In this document: positions 11,839 through 23,997 of the stretch, one piece after another
How positions within the stretch are numbered: position 1 is the first letter of the stretch
Layout of the letters: the number at the start of each line of letters is the position of its first letter
DNA from: Caenorhabditis elegans
Lineage: Eukaryota > Nematoda > Chromadorea > Rhabditida > Rhabditidae
Assembly: GCF_000002985.6 (NCBI RefSeq)
Contig: NC_003283.11
Span: 7,564,001 to 7,628,000 of the forward strand
Length of the DNA: 64,000 nucleotides
Direction: 5' to 3'
The notes under the pieces: model-generated
The model's database searches: none
Seen by the model: only the letters and a program-made list of their open reading frames with translations
Told to the model about the DNA's origin: nothing
Position numbers and translations under genes: made by a program

Positions 11839-14800
11839 ATGAATATCGTAGGTTTTTGATTAAAAAACTACTTGACAGATGGAATAAATAACTAATTTCA
11901 GACAAACTTCTCGGTGTACGCACAAAAACCATGTTTTCTGCTAGAATGGCCAAATGCCAGAATTCTTATGGACACTCCGATTGATTTCACACCATTTTTC
12001 AGCTTCCTCCCACATGTATATCAAAGGTAAATCAAGGAAAAGTGACGTCGTTTCTTTTCAAAGCAAAAAATTTCAGCCCGCGAATCAAAAATGCTCCGAT
12101 CGCCAAGAAGTTTCAGATACCGTATCTGAAAGAGCTCGGAAACCGTGTCTACGTCGAATCGCCACCTGAAATTTTCCACGTATCGGTTTGTAAACATGGA
12201 GATTAATTAAATTTAATACTAGACGCATTTCAGACGGATATGCTAAAAATGGATACAATCGACGCAATTTTGGTGTCCAACTATGAATCATTCGTCGGTT
12301 TGCCGTTCTACACAGAGGGTTCCGGATTTTCTGGGAAAATTTATGTTACGGAGATTGCGTATCAGTACGGAAAGTGAGTGATATAAGAAATTGGATATTA
12401 CAACTGCTAGATAAAAATTTACAGACTTTTGATGGAGGAAATGCTCGAGTTCATTTCTCGAATTGAAGTATTGCCAAGTGATAAAAAATGGAAAAGAGAA
12501 GAGTTTTGTGGGTCAGTTTATAAAATAAAAATTATGTTTCATAATTTTCAACCTTTTTCCGTTTTTCAGAAAATTTCCAAATCCTCCATTTCAAAATCCC
12601 GTCGAGTGGCGCCCCTACTACACGACAACTGATATGCACAGTTGCCTTGCCAAAGTAATCACATTAAGTTTTAATCAAACAATTGTAAGTTGTTAATAAG
12701 AAGTTTGAATATATTTAAGAAAATTGCAACTTCCAGGATCTCTTCCGTATTAAAGTGACTCCTGTAGTTTCCGGACACACTTATGGCTCAGCTTACTGGA
12801 CAATCAAGACAGAAAATGAGCAATTTGCATATCTCAGTGCTTCGAATCCTTCTGCAACAGACGTGAAGCTCATGGAGACGGCGCCGCTTAGAGCCGTTGA
12901 TCACATTCTTGTCACTTCATTGAGCAGACTAGTGGATACAACTGCAAAAGAAATGGGATATTCTCTTATCAAAACTATCACGGATGTTCTGAAGAAACAT
13001 GGATCGGTTCTGCTTCCAATTTGTCCAGTTGGTCCCATTTTCGAAATGATTGAAGCGGTTTCTGACATCATCACTACTACGGTAATTAGGAAATCCGGTG
13101 GTTTTCACAATTTAAAAATTGATTTCAGAATGGAATTCCCCTGGATACCCCTATCTACTTCATTTCCCCGGTCGCTAAAAGCGCAATAGCAATGGCCAGT
13201 ATCAGTGCCGAGTGGATGTCAGAATCCCGTCAAAATGCTGTATATCTGCCAGAAGAGCCGTACAGTCACAGTAATCTTATCAAAAGCGGACGAGTAAAGA
13301 TCTACGATTCGCTATACGGATCATTCTCTAAAGAATTCAAAACTCCTTGTGTGGTGAGTAAAAATTGAAATTAATCTACTAAAAAGTAAAATTTCAGATC
13401 TTCGCCAGCCACGCATCACTTCGCATCGGAGATGCTGCCCACATGGTCGAAGTTCTTGGATCAGATCCGAAGAATGCAGTGATTGTTACAGGTAACAATA
13501 CGAAGAATCATGTTTCTGTGATTTATTATTATAAATTAAACGATTTATTGCAATTCGCGATTATTTCAATGTCGGAAAATGATCAAAACAAATGTAACCT
13601 TCAGTGTCTGCTTCTAGAGCTACTATCAGATTAGATCCGTTCAACTCCATATATTTCCACGTGGCCGGTGCCTCCAAAGTCCCAGATTTCATGCAATTTG
13701 CCAATCTCCCCGCGTGTTTCTGGATGTTGGCCATGTCTTTGCGATAATCGATTTTTTGACAAATTGAGCAAGATTTTTGGCAATTTTTGATGGTAAACTT
13801 GCGGCAATATTCTTGGAATTGGCAAAAGTGCAATCTCTTGTCGCCTGCAATGGTGATCGCAGTTCCCAGCACTCTCGTATCGATCTCCTTTACGTCTAGA
13901 ATGTCTTCGGGTTGTCTAACTCTGAAGATCGAGAAGATCTCATCACATGCATCCGTAAGATGTGAAATACAATATGACGCTGTTGGAATAGTATTTCGAG
14001 TTTTAGCATTGTCCAACGTTATCAATCTATTACGAAATGCAGAGAGAAGAAGAAGCAAGCGTTCGTAGTCCGTCGATACGATTTTTCTTATGACATCGGG
14101 ACGGCGGTTACCACATTGGATACAACATCTCACACGCCTTGTTCTTGGTATTGTGATATTTGCCATTATATTGTCTCTGAAAAATGTATATGAAACTAGC
14201 GAAAAGTAATTACAATATTACCTCGTTGGCGCTGTTGGAGTCGCACTCTCACTTGTTGATGGTACCGCTTGTTCTTCATATTCATCCAACTCCTTCTTCA
14301 CTTCAAGTTCATCCATCTGCTCAGCTTCTTCATGGTACTCCGGATCAATTGGTTCTTTCTTGACTTCGGTATCTGTTCCAATAAAGATGTCTCTCGGTTT
14401 TTCCTCTTCCAACACACATTCAGAGGGTTCCTGTATCCCTAGTGGTATTCCCGAAACTAAAGATTCCATCAAATGTTTAACACCTGCGTCGGAAGGTTCT
14501 TCTTCTGTGGCTTCTTGTTTCACTTCCTGTACACAATCGAACGTCGCCGAAAAAGTTCCGAGTAAGTTTTCAGCAACGGGAAGGTTCGATGAGCTTGTGC
14601 CTGGTAGGCAATCTCGAAGTACATTTTTAGAAGAAATTGCTCTGCTTCGATCACGCAACTCTGCTTCTGCTAGCTCCGACTGTTTCTGCTCTACAATATG
14701 AAATCCATGCGGTCTATATTCTTGAAAAGAGCTCGCCACGTCCAAGTAGGCAGACAGGTGTTGATCATTTGTATATCTACTGCACATTCGATTATACTTT

Positions 14801-17465
14801 CCGTCTTCTCCAAAAAACTGGAAGGCATCGAGCGAAACAGCGGGGCAAGCCAAAAATTCCTTCGCAAGCTGAGACAAGTAGATGATACTATCGTCTTGAT
14901 GGATTCTCCAGAATTCGAAAGGATCCCGCGCCCTCTGATTCTGTATAAGTTTTTTGTAGACTTCAATTTCTCGTTGCAGAATTTGAACTCGCTTATAATA
15001 TTCTTTTGGTAAATCTTCAACGATTTGAACGAAATCGCACGGTGTCTGTAGCCTAATCAAAAATTGTTCCTCTAGTTCCTTCTCTATTTCCAGCCATGTT
15101 TCCATCGGATAAATATCCTCTTGATACGCAAATCTAGGATCCAGAAATGTCGCCAAATGATATCGCGTGCTGGCGGATCCTTGAGTGACTTTTTTGAATG
15201 TATCCGTAAAGTTTTTGCGTAAACGACCCTCCCCAGAGCACTTTGTAGTATCCGAGAGAATAACGTGACGAATCTTCCTGATAGCTGGGATCACTTGAGA
15301 AATAGAGTTATTTGGAGCACTGAGCTCGTGAACGATTTGAACACATGCTCTGAGAATTTGATCAGCAAGTTGCAAATTGTCGAAGTCTGAATTTGAAATG
15401 TGCTGGGTTCTCTTCCTTCCGCCACTCATAGTAGAACAATAATCGATCAATGTAGTGTGCTGAAAATATACAAATTTTTTGATATATTATGTTGAAATAG
15501 TATACCAATTCCACACATCTTGACAAAAAAGCGTACGTGGAAACCCAGCTTCCGTCCTCGGTTGGAAGTTTTAAATTGTTAATTTTTTCGGCATCCAGGC
15601 TGTAATATGAACAAAAATTAATATCGATTTGTTCCGTGTTGAGTTGACAACTTACGTTTTTGCAAACAACTTATAAGTCGGACCAGTTTTCAAGCTAACG
15701 ATAAATATACGAAGGGAGTTCAATCCAGTCCGAACTGCAGGGCTATTGATCACAGAGTTCGCAAATTCACTGATCCGATTGTATGTGCACGTATAGTGAT
15801 TCAACTTTTGGGATGTCCGTTCCGCAAGAAAATCAAAAATGTAACGATCCGGCGAAACCATGTTAGTGATCGTAAAATCTCGATACTTGAAGTTTCTCGA
15901 CGCATTCTGGATATGAGCTATAATCATGGTCACCGAGATTCTGAAAGTAAATCAACTTGAAAATCAATTTCCGAATAAAATAAACTCACTCTGCTTCATT
16001 AACTTTTTTGAAGAAAATAGTGTCTCTTCGCTGGATTAAATTCTCGAAATGATGAACAGAAAACGCAATATAATGTTTTTTTACTGGTTCTTCTGCTGAC
16101 ACCTTTGCTCTCACAACATCCAACGTTACGCTAATAGGCCCAGCTCTCCGCGAATTGACAATTTTTGGAATTGGTATTTTATTGATACTGCATTTAAGCT
16201 CCTCTTCCGTCGGAACCTCACAATTCGGGTTTAAATGTTTGATCAGTTTTTTCAACGAAGAATCTCGAACACTTTCGAATGGTATCCCCTGAGATACAAG
16301 AAATTCGCAAACTGTATCGGTCGTTGTCGGCTCGGAATTGCAATCGGATGTTCCTGGAGCCAAGTGTTCAAATTCTGAAGGCCAGGGAAAATTCGGGTGG
16401 TTGTTTCTAGAAAATTTATGATCATTTGTTTCAATCAAAACATTTAGGTTTACCTTAGAGAATTGAAATCCTTTGGCATTGCAAAAGATCGAAAAAAATA
16501 TCACAAAATGCAAATTCAGCGAAGAATTGGGAATTCTCAATGGAGCGAACTTGCAAAATGAAACATACGTCTAGACGTCTGCGTCTCTCGTCTTCACACT
16601 ATCTCTTTTCTAGAATAAAATATTGATTATTTTCAGATCCCGATCTCCCTTGCGAAGATGTTCGTGAGCCATTCCGAAACCTTCCGATCAAATTCATCAA
16701 CATTCCGATGGACTTCCGCATGGATTTTGCATCTCTGGAACGGCTTCTGGCTGACGCGAAGCCCAAGGTTTCAATTAGTTTAAGATCTTTAATAAATTTC
16801 TATTTTTTAGTACGTTCTATGCTCATCTTCCTACACAAGACCGATGATTCGTCGTCCAGATATGCAGATCAACTACGTGAGTCGAAAATCAAAATAAAAA
16901 ATTTTAATTCATCTCTGGTTTAGGAAAAAGTATGGCCGATCGAATATGATGAATGTGTGCAACTATCGAAGCTGTCAAGGAATAAGCAAAAACTCGTCAC
17001 AGTCGCGGTTCATCCAGAAGTCGTGAAAAATCTGAAATTCAAGCAGCATCCATCGAAAAAGTTAGCGGTAGCCTCGATCGCATGCCACCTATCCGCATAC
17101 AATGACGATTTCAAATTGGTACCGGCGAAAGTGAAAATTGCAAGACGAAAATACGGTAGAATTACGCTGGCAAAGGTGTTAAAAGCGTTGAGAGATAAGA
17201 ATTGGGATGCAAAAGAAGTTGAAAAACCGGATGAGACCGTTCTTGAAATTGATGAGTTGGAAGCGAAAATCACTGTGAAAAACGATGGAACTGGAACTAA
17301 AATTTCGGTAATTTGGAAATAATTTTTTACTCATTCTAAAGTCATTTTTTGCAGTCCAATAATCAAGAGAATCGCGAGAAAATTCTCGAAATGATCCGCT
17401 CAATTTTGATAGAGGACGATGGGCTCGTGGGTCGGAACAACGTCGAAATTAAACCTAATTTATAA
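11839..17465 (+). CDS. ints-9: Integrator complex subunit 9 (INTS9)
   Basis: The chosen start is a tiny exon (ATGAATATC, 11839-11847), because the next exon (from 11902) is open in phase and matches the INTS9 N-terminus. Exons then run through 13491, skip a 3.1-kb intron, and resume at about 16637, ending at 17465. Recognisable features: a metallo-beta-lactamase-like fold (DAILVSNYESFVGLPFYTE, KIYVTE, LLMEE) without a full set of metal-binding His/Asp residues, as known for the catalytically inactive INTS9; a beta-CASP region (LLPICPVGPIFEMIE, PIYFISPVA, EWMSESRQ, VYLPEEPY); and a C-terminal part expected to pair with INTS11. Known role: partner of the INTS11 endonuclease in snRNA 3'-end processing and promoter-proximal termination. 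The 3.1-kb intron hosts an antisense gene. Confidence 0.92.
13561..16479 (-). CDS. LIN-15B-like protein A (891 aa), nested in an ints-9 intron
   Basis: Six exons join in phase: 16479-16454, 16406-15990, 15940-15656, 15599-15506, 15459-14222 and 14176-13561 (2,676 nt). The start MPKDFNSL is the only upstream ATG in the right phase. The middle resembles the hAT-transposase/BED-protein RNase-H-like region (LSAPNNSISQVIPAIRKIRH, YHLATFLDPRFAY). An acidic linker contains repeated KKEP/VKQE motifs that look like SUMOylation sites. The C-terminus has two Cys/His clusters (CCIQCG..., CSICQK...CFDHF) resembling THAP-like zinc fingers as in LIN-15B/LIN-36. Such proteins act in synMuv-type chromatin repression; that role is inferred. 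The whole gene lies antisense in an ints-9 intron and has a diverged paralogue at 17613-23598. Confidence 0.8.
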
Positions 17466-17612
17466 AAAACACTTTATTTTATTTTATATTGGAATCTCGT
17501 GTGAAACTGGTTCAATGAAGATCAACATGCTTAAAACGAGTTTTAAAACTTGAAGTGAGCTTTATAGAATTTTAATAAAACGAAAAAAAAACAAGAAAAA
17601 AGCAAAACAGAA

Positions 17613-20600
17613 TCAATTTAAAACAGAAGTATCTTCTTTCTCAACATAATCATCTTCCAACTCTTCCTCCTCCTCCTCCTCATATTCATTATCATCCACT
17701 AAAGCATCTTCTCCAAAAACTCGCTCAACATCCAACAAATGACGTTTCCTTTTTGATAAACAGTTCTCCGGAAAATGATTCATACACAGATATCCATCAG
17801 TATCCTCCTTCAAAGCTTCATACAACTTTCCTGTATCTTTGATATTCTTATGCTTCCACGAATCGGTCAACTCAAGCTTTCTACAGTCAATCCATTGGGC
17901 CAGCGCCCACGCTTCTCTCGAGATGCTCATCATATCCTTCCGATAAAAATTCAAGTCGCACATTGCGCACGTCTTCTGGAGGTATTTGACAGTGAATTTG
18001 TACGAAATACATTTCAAAAGTTGCGCTGATATGCTCTCTCGTCCCGAGATATAAGCCGCCATTCTTAACAATTCCTCATCCACACTGCTCGGATCAACTC
18101 GAAATATTTCCTCCGGACTGTTCACACCAAACATCTTGAACAGCTCATCACAAGTCTCATGCATGTGTTCCAGACAGAAAAAAATCGCTTTACGATTAAA
18201 AATCGGCGGAGTGAGCTCCAATGGAATAGCTCCTTTGCGAACAGCGTTCAGAAGGAATGGGAGACGATCATCCGGCACACATTCTCGTTTCCTCAAGCCT
18301 TCATGTTTCGGTGTTCCACATTGAACACAGCTAGTCGAGACGGGCACCTTGACAGGTTTCGCAGGTTTTGGATCTCTGAAAAAAGTTTTCTTAATCTGAA
18401 ATTTCGATTGAAATAAAAATAAACCAGAAAAATAATAAAATTTTATTATTTTAAATGTTTTCAAGAAAAAATTACTTTTTCAAAGCCGCAATCTTCGCAT
18501 CATATTTTGAGGTTTTTCTGAACCATTTTGGTTTCTCAAGTATTTCAGCTGGCGGGGATAGCGACGGTGCAGGAATTTCTCTGGAAAGAAAAATATTACT
18601 TAAAATTATAATTGGAGTGATACTTTTGATGCTTATCAAGGGTGTTATCGAACATTTTCGACTTTTTCAAGGAAATTAAATTCGAAATTTGTTTTTTAGA
18701 AAATAAGGAAAAAAATCAATTTTTTTTAATAAAAAGGAAAAAGGACCAAATTTAATTTTTTTTTTCGAATAACCGACACCCTTTCTGCTCACCTCTCCAC
18801 AAAGTATTCTTCATCCTCTTCAACGGCCTCGCGTTTCACATATATCTTTTCAAATTCTTCAGTCTCTATTGGTTCCTGTTTCACATCTTTATCAAGTGTT
18901 TCTGATGGACCAGCTATCAATTGTTGAGAGCTTCGAATTTCCGGAATCCTAACCGGCTCGATAAATGATTCTGCGAGTCGCTTTGGCGGTACTTGTTCAG
19001 TGAAGGAGTTCCGAGCTTCTAAACTACGCTTTGGCGCTCTGCTGCTGGTAGATGCTCCAGAGGTTGATGGTTTGTCTCCAGCGTCTGTCGTATTACTTTC
19101 ACCCTCGTCTTCTTCATATCGAAAACCAATTCCACGATACTGTTGCTCAACGGCGGCAGCATTCAAATAGGCGGCCAGTTCCACTTCATCTCGATACATA
19201 TTGCAGGCTCTTACCAAACTACCACTTCCCTCACCAACAAAATAATTCGCATCAATTGCAACAGCTGGACAAGCGAGATAGTATCTAGCAAGAAACGCTA
19301 GACTTTTCATTCCCTTCCTTTGATGAACTTTCCAAAATTTGAATGGATTTTTGAAATTCTCAGAATCAGACGTCTTCAAGATTTGCTTGTAATTTTCCAG
19401 TTCACTCGAGAAGATTTTAATCCGCGATTCTCGATCTGCTGGCACCGTGTATTTCAATTGTGAAATATCCTTTGCTGTGAATCTTTTCGAAACAAATGCA
19501 TCTCTGAGTTGTCCTTCGATAGCCGACCATGTTTCATTTTGATACATAGTTTCACAATAGGCGAATCGTGGATCCAATATAGTCGCAATATGATATTTCA
19601 TACTTGTGGGTCCAGCAGTAAAATCTTGGAATGTATCTGTGAAACACTTCCGAACATCTTCACCGAATGCTTTGCCGACAGTAACCTTGACCAGACAACT
19701 TCGAATCGATCTGATTGCCGGAATCACCTGGGACACCGAACTGTCCGGGCCACTTAGCTCTTGTGAGTACTTGGAGCACACTTGGAGTATTTTGAATATT
19801 ACTTTCAAATCGATAAATGTTGCCGAGGTGATGATAGTTGCGTTGCCAAAATCCTCGTAGTTTAAAATCACCGTATCGAGGAATAAGGAACTCTGAAAAA
19901 ATTAGATATTTTTAAAATGACAGAAAATAACTGTAAAGAATTTATATTTTAAGTTTTGTAAAAATTAAAATTGAGATCGCTTGTTTTTTTTCAAAGGCAG
20001 TCGATGTAAAATTTGCCAATTTTTCAGGCAAAAAATATTAATTAATTTTAATTATTGATTTTTAGACCAATTTTGAAATTTTAGAGAATTTTTTTTGGGT
20101 TATCAAGTGTTATATACTGAAAAATTGACAGACAGAGTTTTAAATTAAATATTGAAGAAAAATTTAGAAAAACGCTCAATACAGCCGAAAGACGCGAAAA
20201 TTACAAATCTGGGCTACTCATTCTCATTTTTTTATCATTATTTTTTGTAAATTTGAAAGAAGAAATCAACAAAAATCTAGAAAAATTCTACAACTTTCTT
20301 ACAGTTATATTCGGTATATTGGGATAGTTTTCCGTCATTTAGGACAAAAATTATTATTTTTAAAATAGAAATCTTACCAATTCTAGACATCTTTTCAAAA
20401 AATTCATCTTAGACTGCCAACTCGTATCCTCCATCGGCGGTAGACTATTATCAGAATATTTCTTCTTCTTGTTCAAACACCTGAAAAACGGAAAAAATTA
20501 GGAAATTGGTTTTCGATCACAAAATTCATACTCATGCATGTAAGATCTCATCTTATAATCGCTTTTTGCCTTTCTCACGAACTCCCGAAGATTTTGTAGC

Positions 20601-23598
20601 CGACTGGAAAATGGTTCCATATCAAGTAAAGCGCATACAAATGATGTTATATGATGTTGGAAGCAAATGTAGAAATTGACGGTCGAGTGTACATCATTTT
20701 CCAATCGATGAGCAATTATCCGATTTGAAGCTAAAATGTTCGTGACGCTGAGATTTTTGTATTTGTGGATGCTCATCGAGTCCCGTATATGCATTACAAT
20801 CGTCTGATAGTTTAATCTGAAAATGATAATGATGAGAGTATGAAGTTTTTTGATTGGTGTATGAATTGCAATTTTTTTAAAATCAAAACCCGAACATTTC
20901 GGGTTCCCAATTTTTCCGTTTCGATTTTTTACCCGAGCAATCGGACATTTGAACAAATTAATTTATTTTTTAAAAGGTAAAACTAGACATGTCAATTGTT
21001 CTGATCAGAAAACGTTTAAAAAAATCAATTATCATTTTTTGGGATTATTTTTTAAAAGAACTGGAAAAACGATTTGCAAAATATTTTATCAGAGAACTGA
21101 AAAATTCAAAAATTAATTTTTTTTTGGTTTTCTGAATAATTTTTCTAAAATGGTTTTTCGGATTTCTCGAATTTAGTTTCTTGTTTTCTAGAAAAAAGAA
21201 AAAATTTTAATCAGAAAACAATATTTTAGATCGATTCTTTTTGGTTTCTGAAGCATTTTTTTATTTTCATGTTCCCTAGACATTTTTTGATAAAAAATCC
21301 GAAAAATGTTAAAATTTGATTTTTCAAAAACTTTTTCGATAATTTTTTTTACAATTTTAATTTTAAAAAATTCGATTTTTTATTGATTATTGATTTTTTC
21401 TCGCATTCATAAACCATCTAAAATCAGAAAACCAAAAAATTAAAAAAAAGTTTTTGTTTTCTGAATATATATTTTTAATTTTTAATATTTTTGTTGTTTT
21501 TTTTCCTTTTTAAAAAAAAATAAAAAGATTTGTTATGGATTTCTGATTAAATTTTTTCCACTTTTTAGAAAACAAAAACTTTTTTGGTTTTGGTTCTGGT
21601 TTTGCTCAATTTTTCGCGTTCACATCCATATAAATCTTTAAAAAAAGACTTACTGCGAGTATCCAACTCGTTTCAAGAAAACCGCATCAGTCCGATCGCC
21701 CGAATTCTCAAAATGATGAACGGAAAAAACCAAATACATTTTATCTTCTGCATCTCCAAAATGTTTCACCAGATCAACTGTAATGCTCACAGGTCCATGA
21801 ATACTTAAATCAATCGGTTTCTGTGTTCTCTTGAATTTCATGCTCCGCTCCAACTCTTTCACCGTTGGAACCACACTTCCCGGCTCAAAATGTTCGAGCA
21901 ATTTCTTGAATGAGCTATCCTTGATATTTTCGAACGGAATTCCTTGCGAAATCATAAACTGAGACAAAACTTCACAAGTTCCTGACGTTGGAAGAACTTG
22001 TTGTTCATTATCGAGAATTGGTGAACTTCTATTGATTTGCATGGTTATTTTAGCACGTTCTTCCTGGCTTCTCATTGGATACAATAAATCAAGAGATTCC
22101 GATCTGCAAAAAAAAAATATTAATTAAAGGTGAAGTAGATTCGATTTGAGATTTTTCTCTAAATCAAGGGCGTCATTTTTCGATTTTTTTAATTTTCCAA
22201 AAAAAAATTCTGGACAAGAATTTTTTTTCAGAAAATTGACCCTAAATTCAATTTTTTACTAAATTTTAATTAGGTTCGTGAGAAAAAACATAAATATTTT
22301 GTTTTAAAGAAAAAAAATGGCAAAAATTTAAAGTTTTTTGATTGAAAAACAAATTTTTACCGAAATATCGAAAAAAAACTAAAATCGAAAAGCCGCCACC
22401 CTTGCTCCAAATCATAGAAAATGGACCCTAATGATAATATATTTTACGATTATTTCAAGTTTGCAAAAATTTGAAAAAGATCTAATTATTTTTGAATTCG
22501 TTTTTTTTTCGTTTTCTAGCTAAACTCATAGGTTTTTCTTGGTTTTTTCATCAATATTAGATTTGAAACTCGGTTTGTCAATTTTTTCCGTAAAGAAAAT
22601 TTGATAACCCGAAAAAATTCGCTGAAAAAATGCATAATTTAACATCATTTTATAATTTTCTTATCGGAAATATGTGTGAAAAAAATCATAAAAAATTTAT
22701 ATAAATTTTTAAATTTTCTTCACAGTCGGTCATTTTTTCTAACTGTTGAGCTATTATTTTTCAAAATTTCTGACCTAAAATCTTCGACAGTTTGAGATGA
22801 ATGTGGACTTTCGTGAGTGGTGCGAGAGTAGAAGGGAGCTACTTTTTTGCTGAAAAAAAAACAATTTTTTTCTTTCATCTTTGCTTTCAACAAACATTAA
22901 ATTTTCTATATTTGAATTTTCAATTTGATTCCCAGGTACTGATGGTCGATATTCTGTGAGCCAAGAATTTGATGAAGGCCCTGGATCTTTTCTTGGCCAC
23001 GGCGTCGCGAAGTTCAGCTTTCTGGAAAAAAGAAGAAAAATTATATTTTAAAAAGCACTTCAGAACAGTTTGAATTAAAAATTTTAGTTTTAAATACCTC
23101 CGTTGCTTCACAAAATCGCCCATAATTTTTTCAGTCTGAAAACTGGGCTTCATCGACTGCTCCTTCGGTGGACACGAAGATGGCGCAGCAGTTTTTCTGA
23201 AAAAAAAATTTTGTGTAAAAAATTTATTTATTCAATCAATGAACCTTGACATCATGAGATCGTTTTTAGAAATTGTTCGCACAACATCACTAGGACCCGG
23301 AAGTTCTTCTCTGGAGAAATTTGAAGTAGAAGCTGTAGAGTTTCTGGAAAATTAGTTTCAAGATTAAATTAAAACAAAATTGTATTACCCAGGAAGCATT
23401 GGATCATCTGGAACAAGAATCATTTCACCGGGTTTTAATTTGATTTCTTCAGGGAGCTGTTCCCTTTGATCCAAAGGCTCTTGCTTTATAGCCTGCAAAA
23501 TGTGATTTTAATGAGAATTCTGAACTTGCTTATTTGTTTACCTGAAGCGCTGCTTCTGTGATTCCACCATTTTGTTCATTTTTCTTAGAAAACGGCAT
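17613..23598 (-). CDS. LIN-15B-like protein B (about 1,130 aa)
   Basis: The start MPFSKKNEQNGG at 23598 leads through about 12 phase-matched exons to a stop at 17613. The N-terminal exons are disordered, with a KQEP SUMO-type motif and Pro/Ser-rich stretches. The region 22104-18794 is collinear with paralogue A: SQGIPFEN, VHHFEN, LSGPDSSVSQVIPAIRSIR, YHIATILDPRFAY, YYLACPAVAIDA. The C-terminal exon (18377-17613) carries the paired Cys/His clusters (CVQCG, CAMCD, CMNHF) and ends in an acidic tail. The hAT-like core suggests descent from a domesticated transposase, with zinc fingers for DNA binding; function is inferred from LIN-15B. AT-rich introns (for example 20823-21652) make it much longer than paralogue A. 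It is convergent with ints-9 (147 bp apart). Confidence 0.78.
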
Positions 23599-23997
23599 TT
23601 GGAAACCGTAATTTGTACAAAACTAGCACCTAAGCATTGATACTATGCTAGACACACTGTTTTTCGGGTTGAATACTTAGTTTTATGTACAGATTTACCT
23701 GAAAATTCATCTGGTTAAATTAAAAATTTAATTAAAAAGACAAGAAAAGGAAAAATTGCAAATATATTAAATATTCATCGCAAAAAAATGAAATGGGAAA
23801 AAAATAAAAACAAAAAATTGCGGTGGAGCGCATTTGCGTTTCCTTTTTCGCCTGCGTCTCTCGAAATCTGCACACGATTTGGAAACTCTCGCTTTTCATT
23901 TTGTAACATTTTTTTTCAATTTCAATTTTCAAAAGTTGCTTTTTTGTTCATAATAGCCTAATCTTCCAAAATAAAATAATAATCTAGTTTTTCAGAA
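23599..23997. promoter_or_regulatory. Divergent promoter region
   Basis: 399 bp separate the start of LIN-15B-like B (minus) from the start of the 468-aa protein (plus). A TTTTTCAG acceptor just before 23998 suggests trans-splicing of the plus-strand transcript. No core promoter motif stands out. Confidence 0.5.

Noticed and set aside
14360-14701. 113-codon + strand frame opposite LIN-15B-like A
   Set aside because: Shadow of the acidic linker exon; no independent splice or start context.
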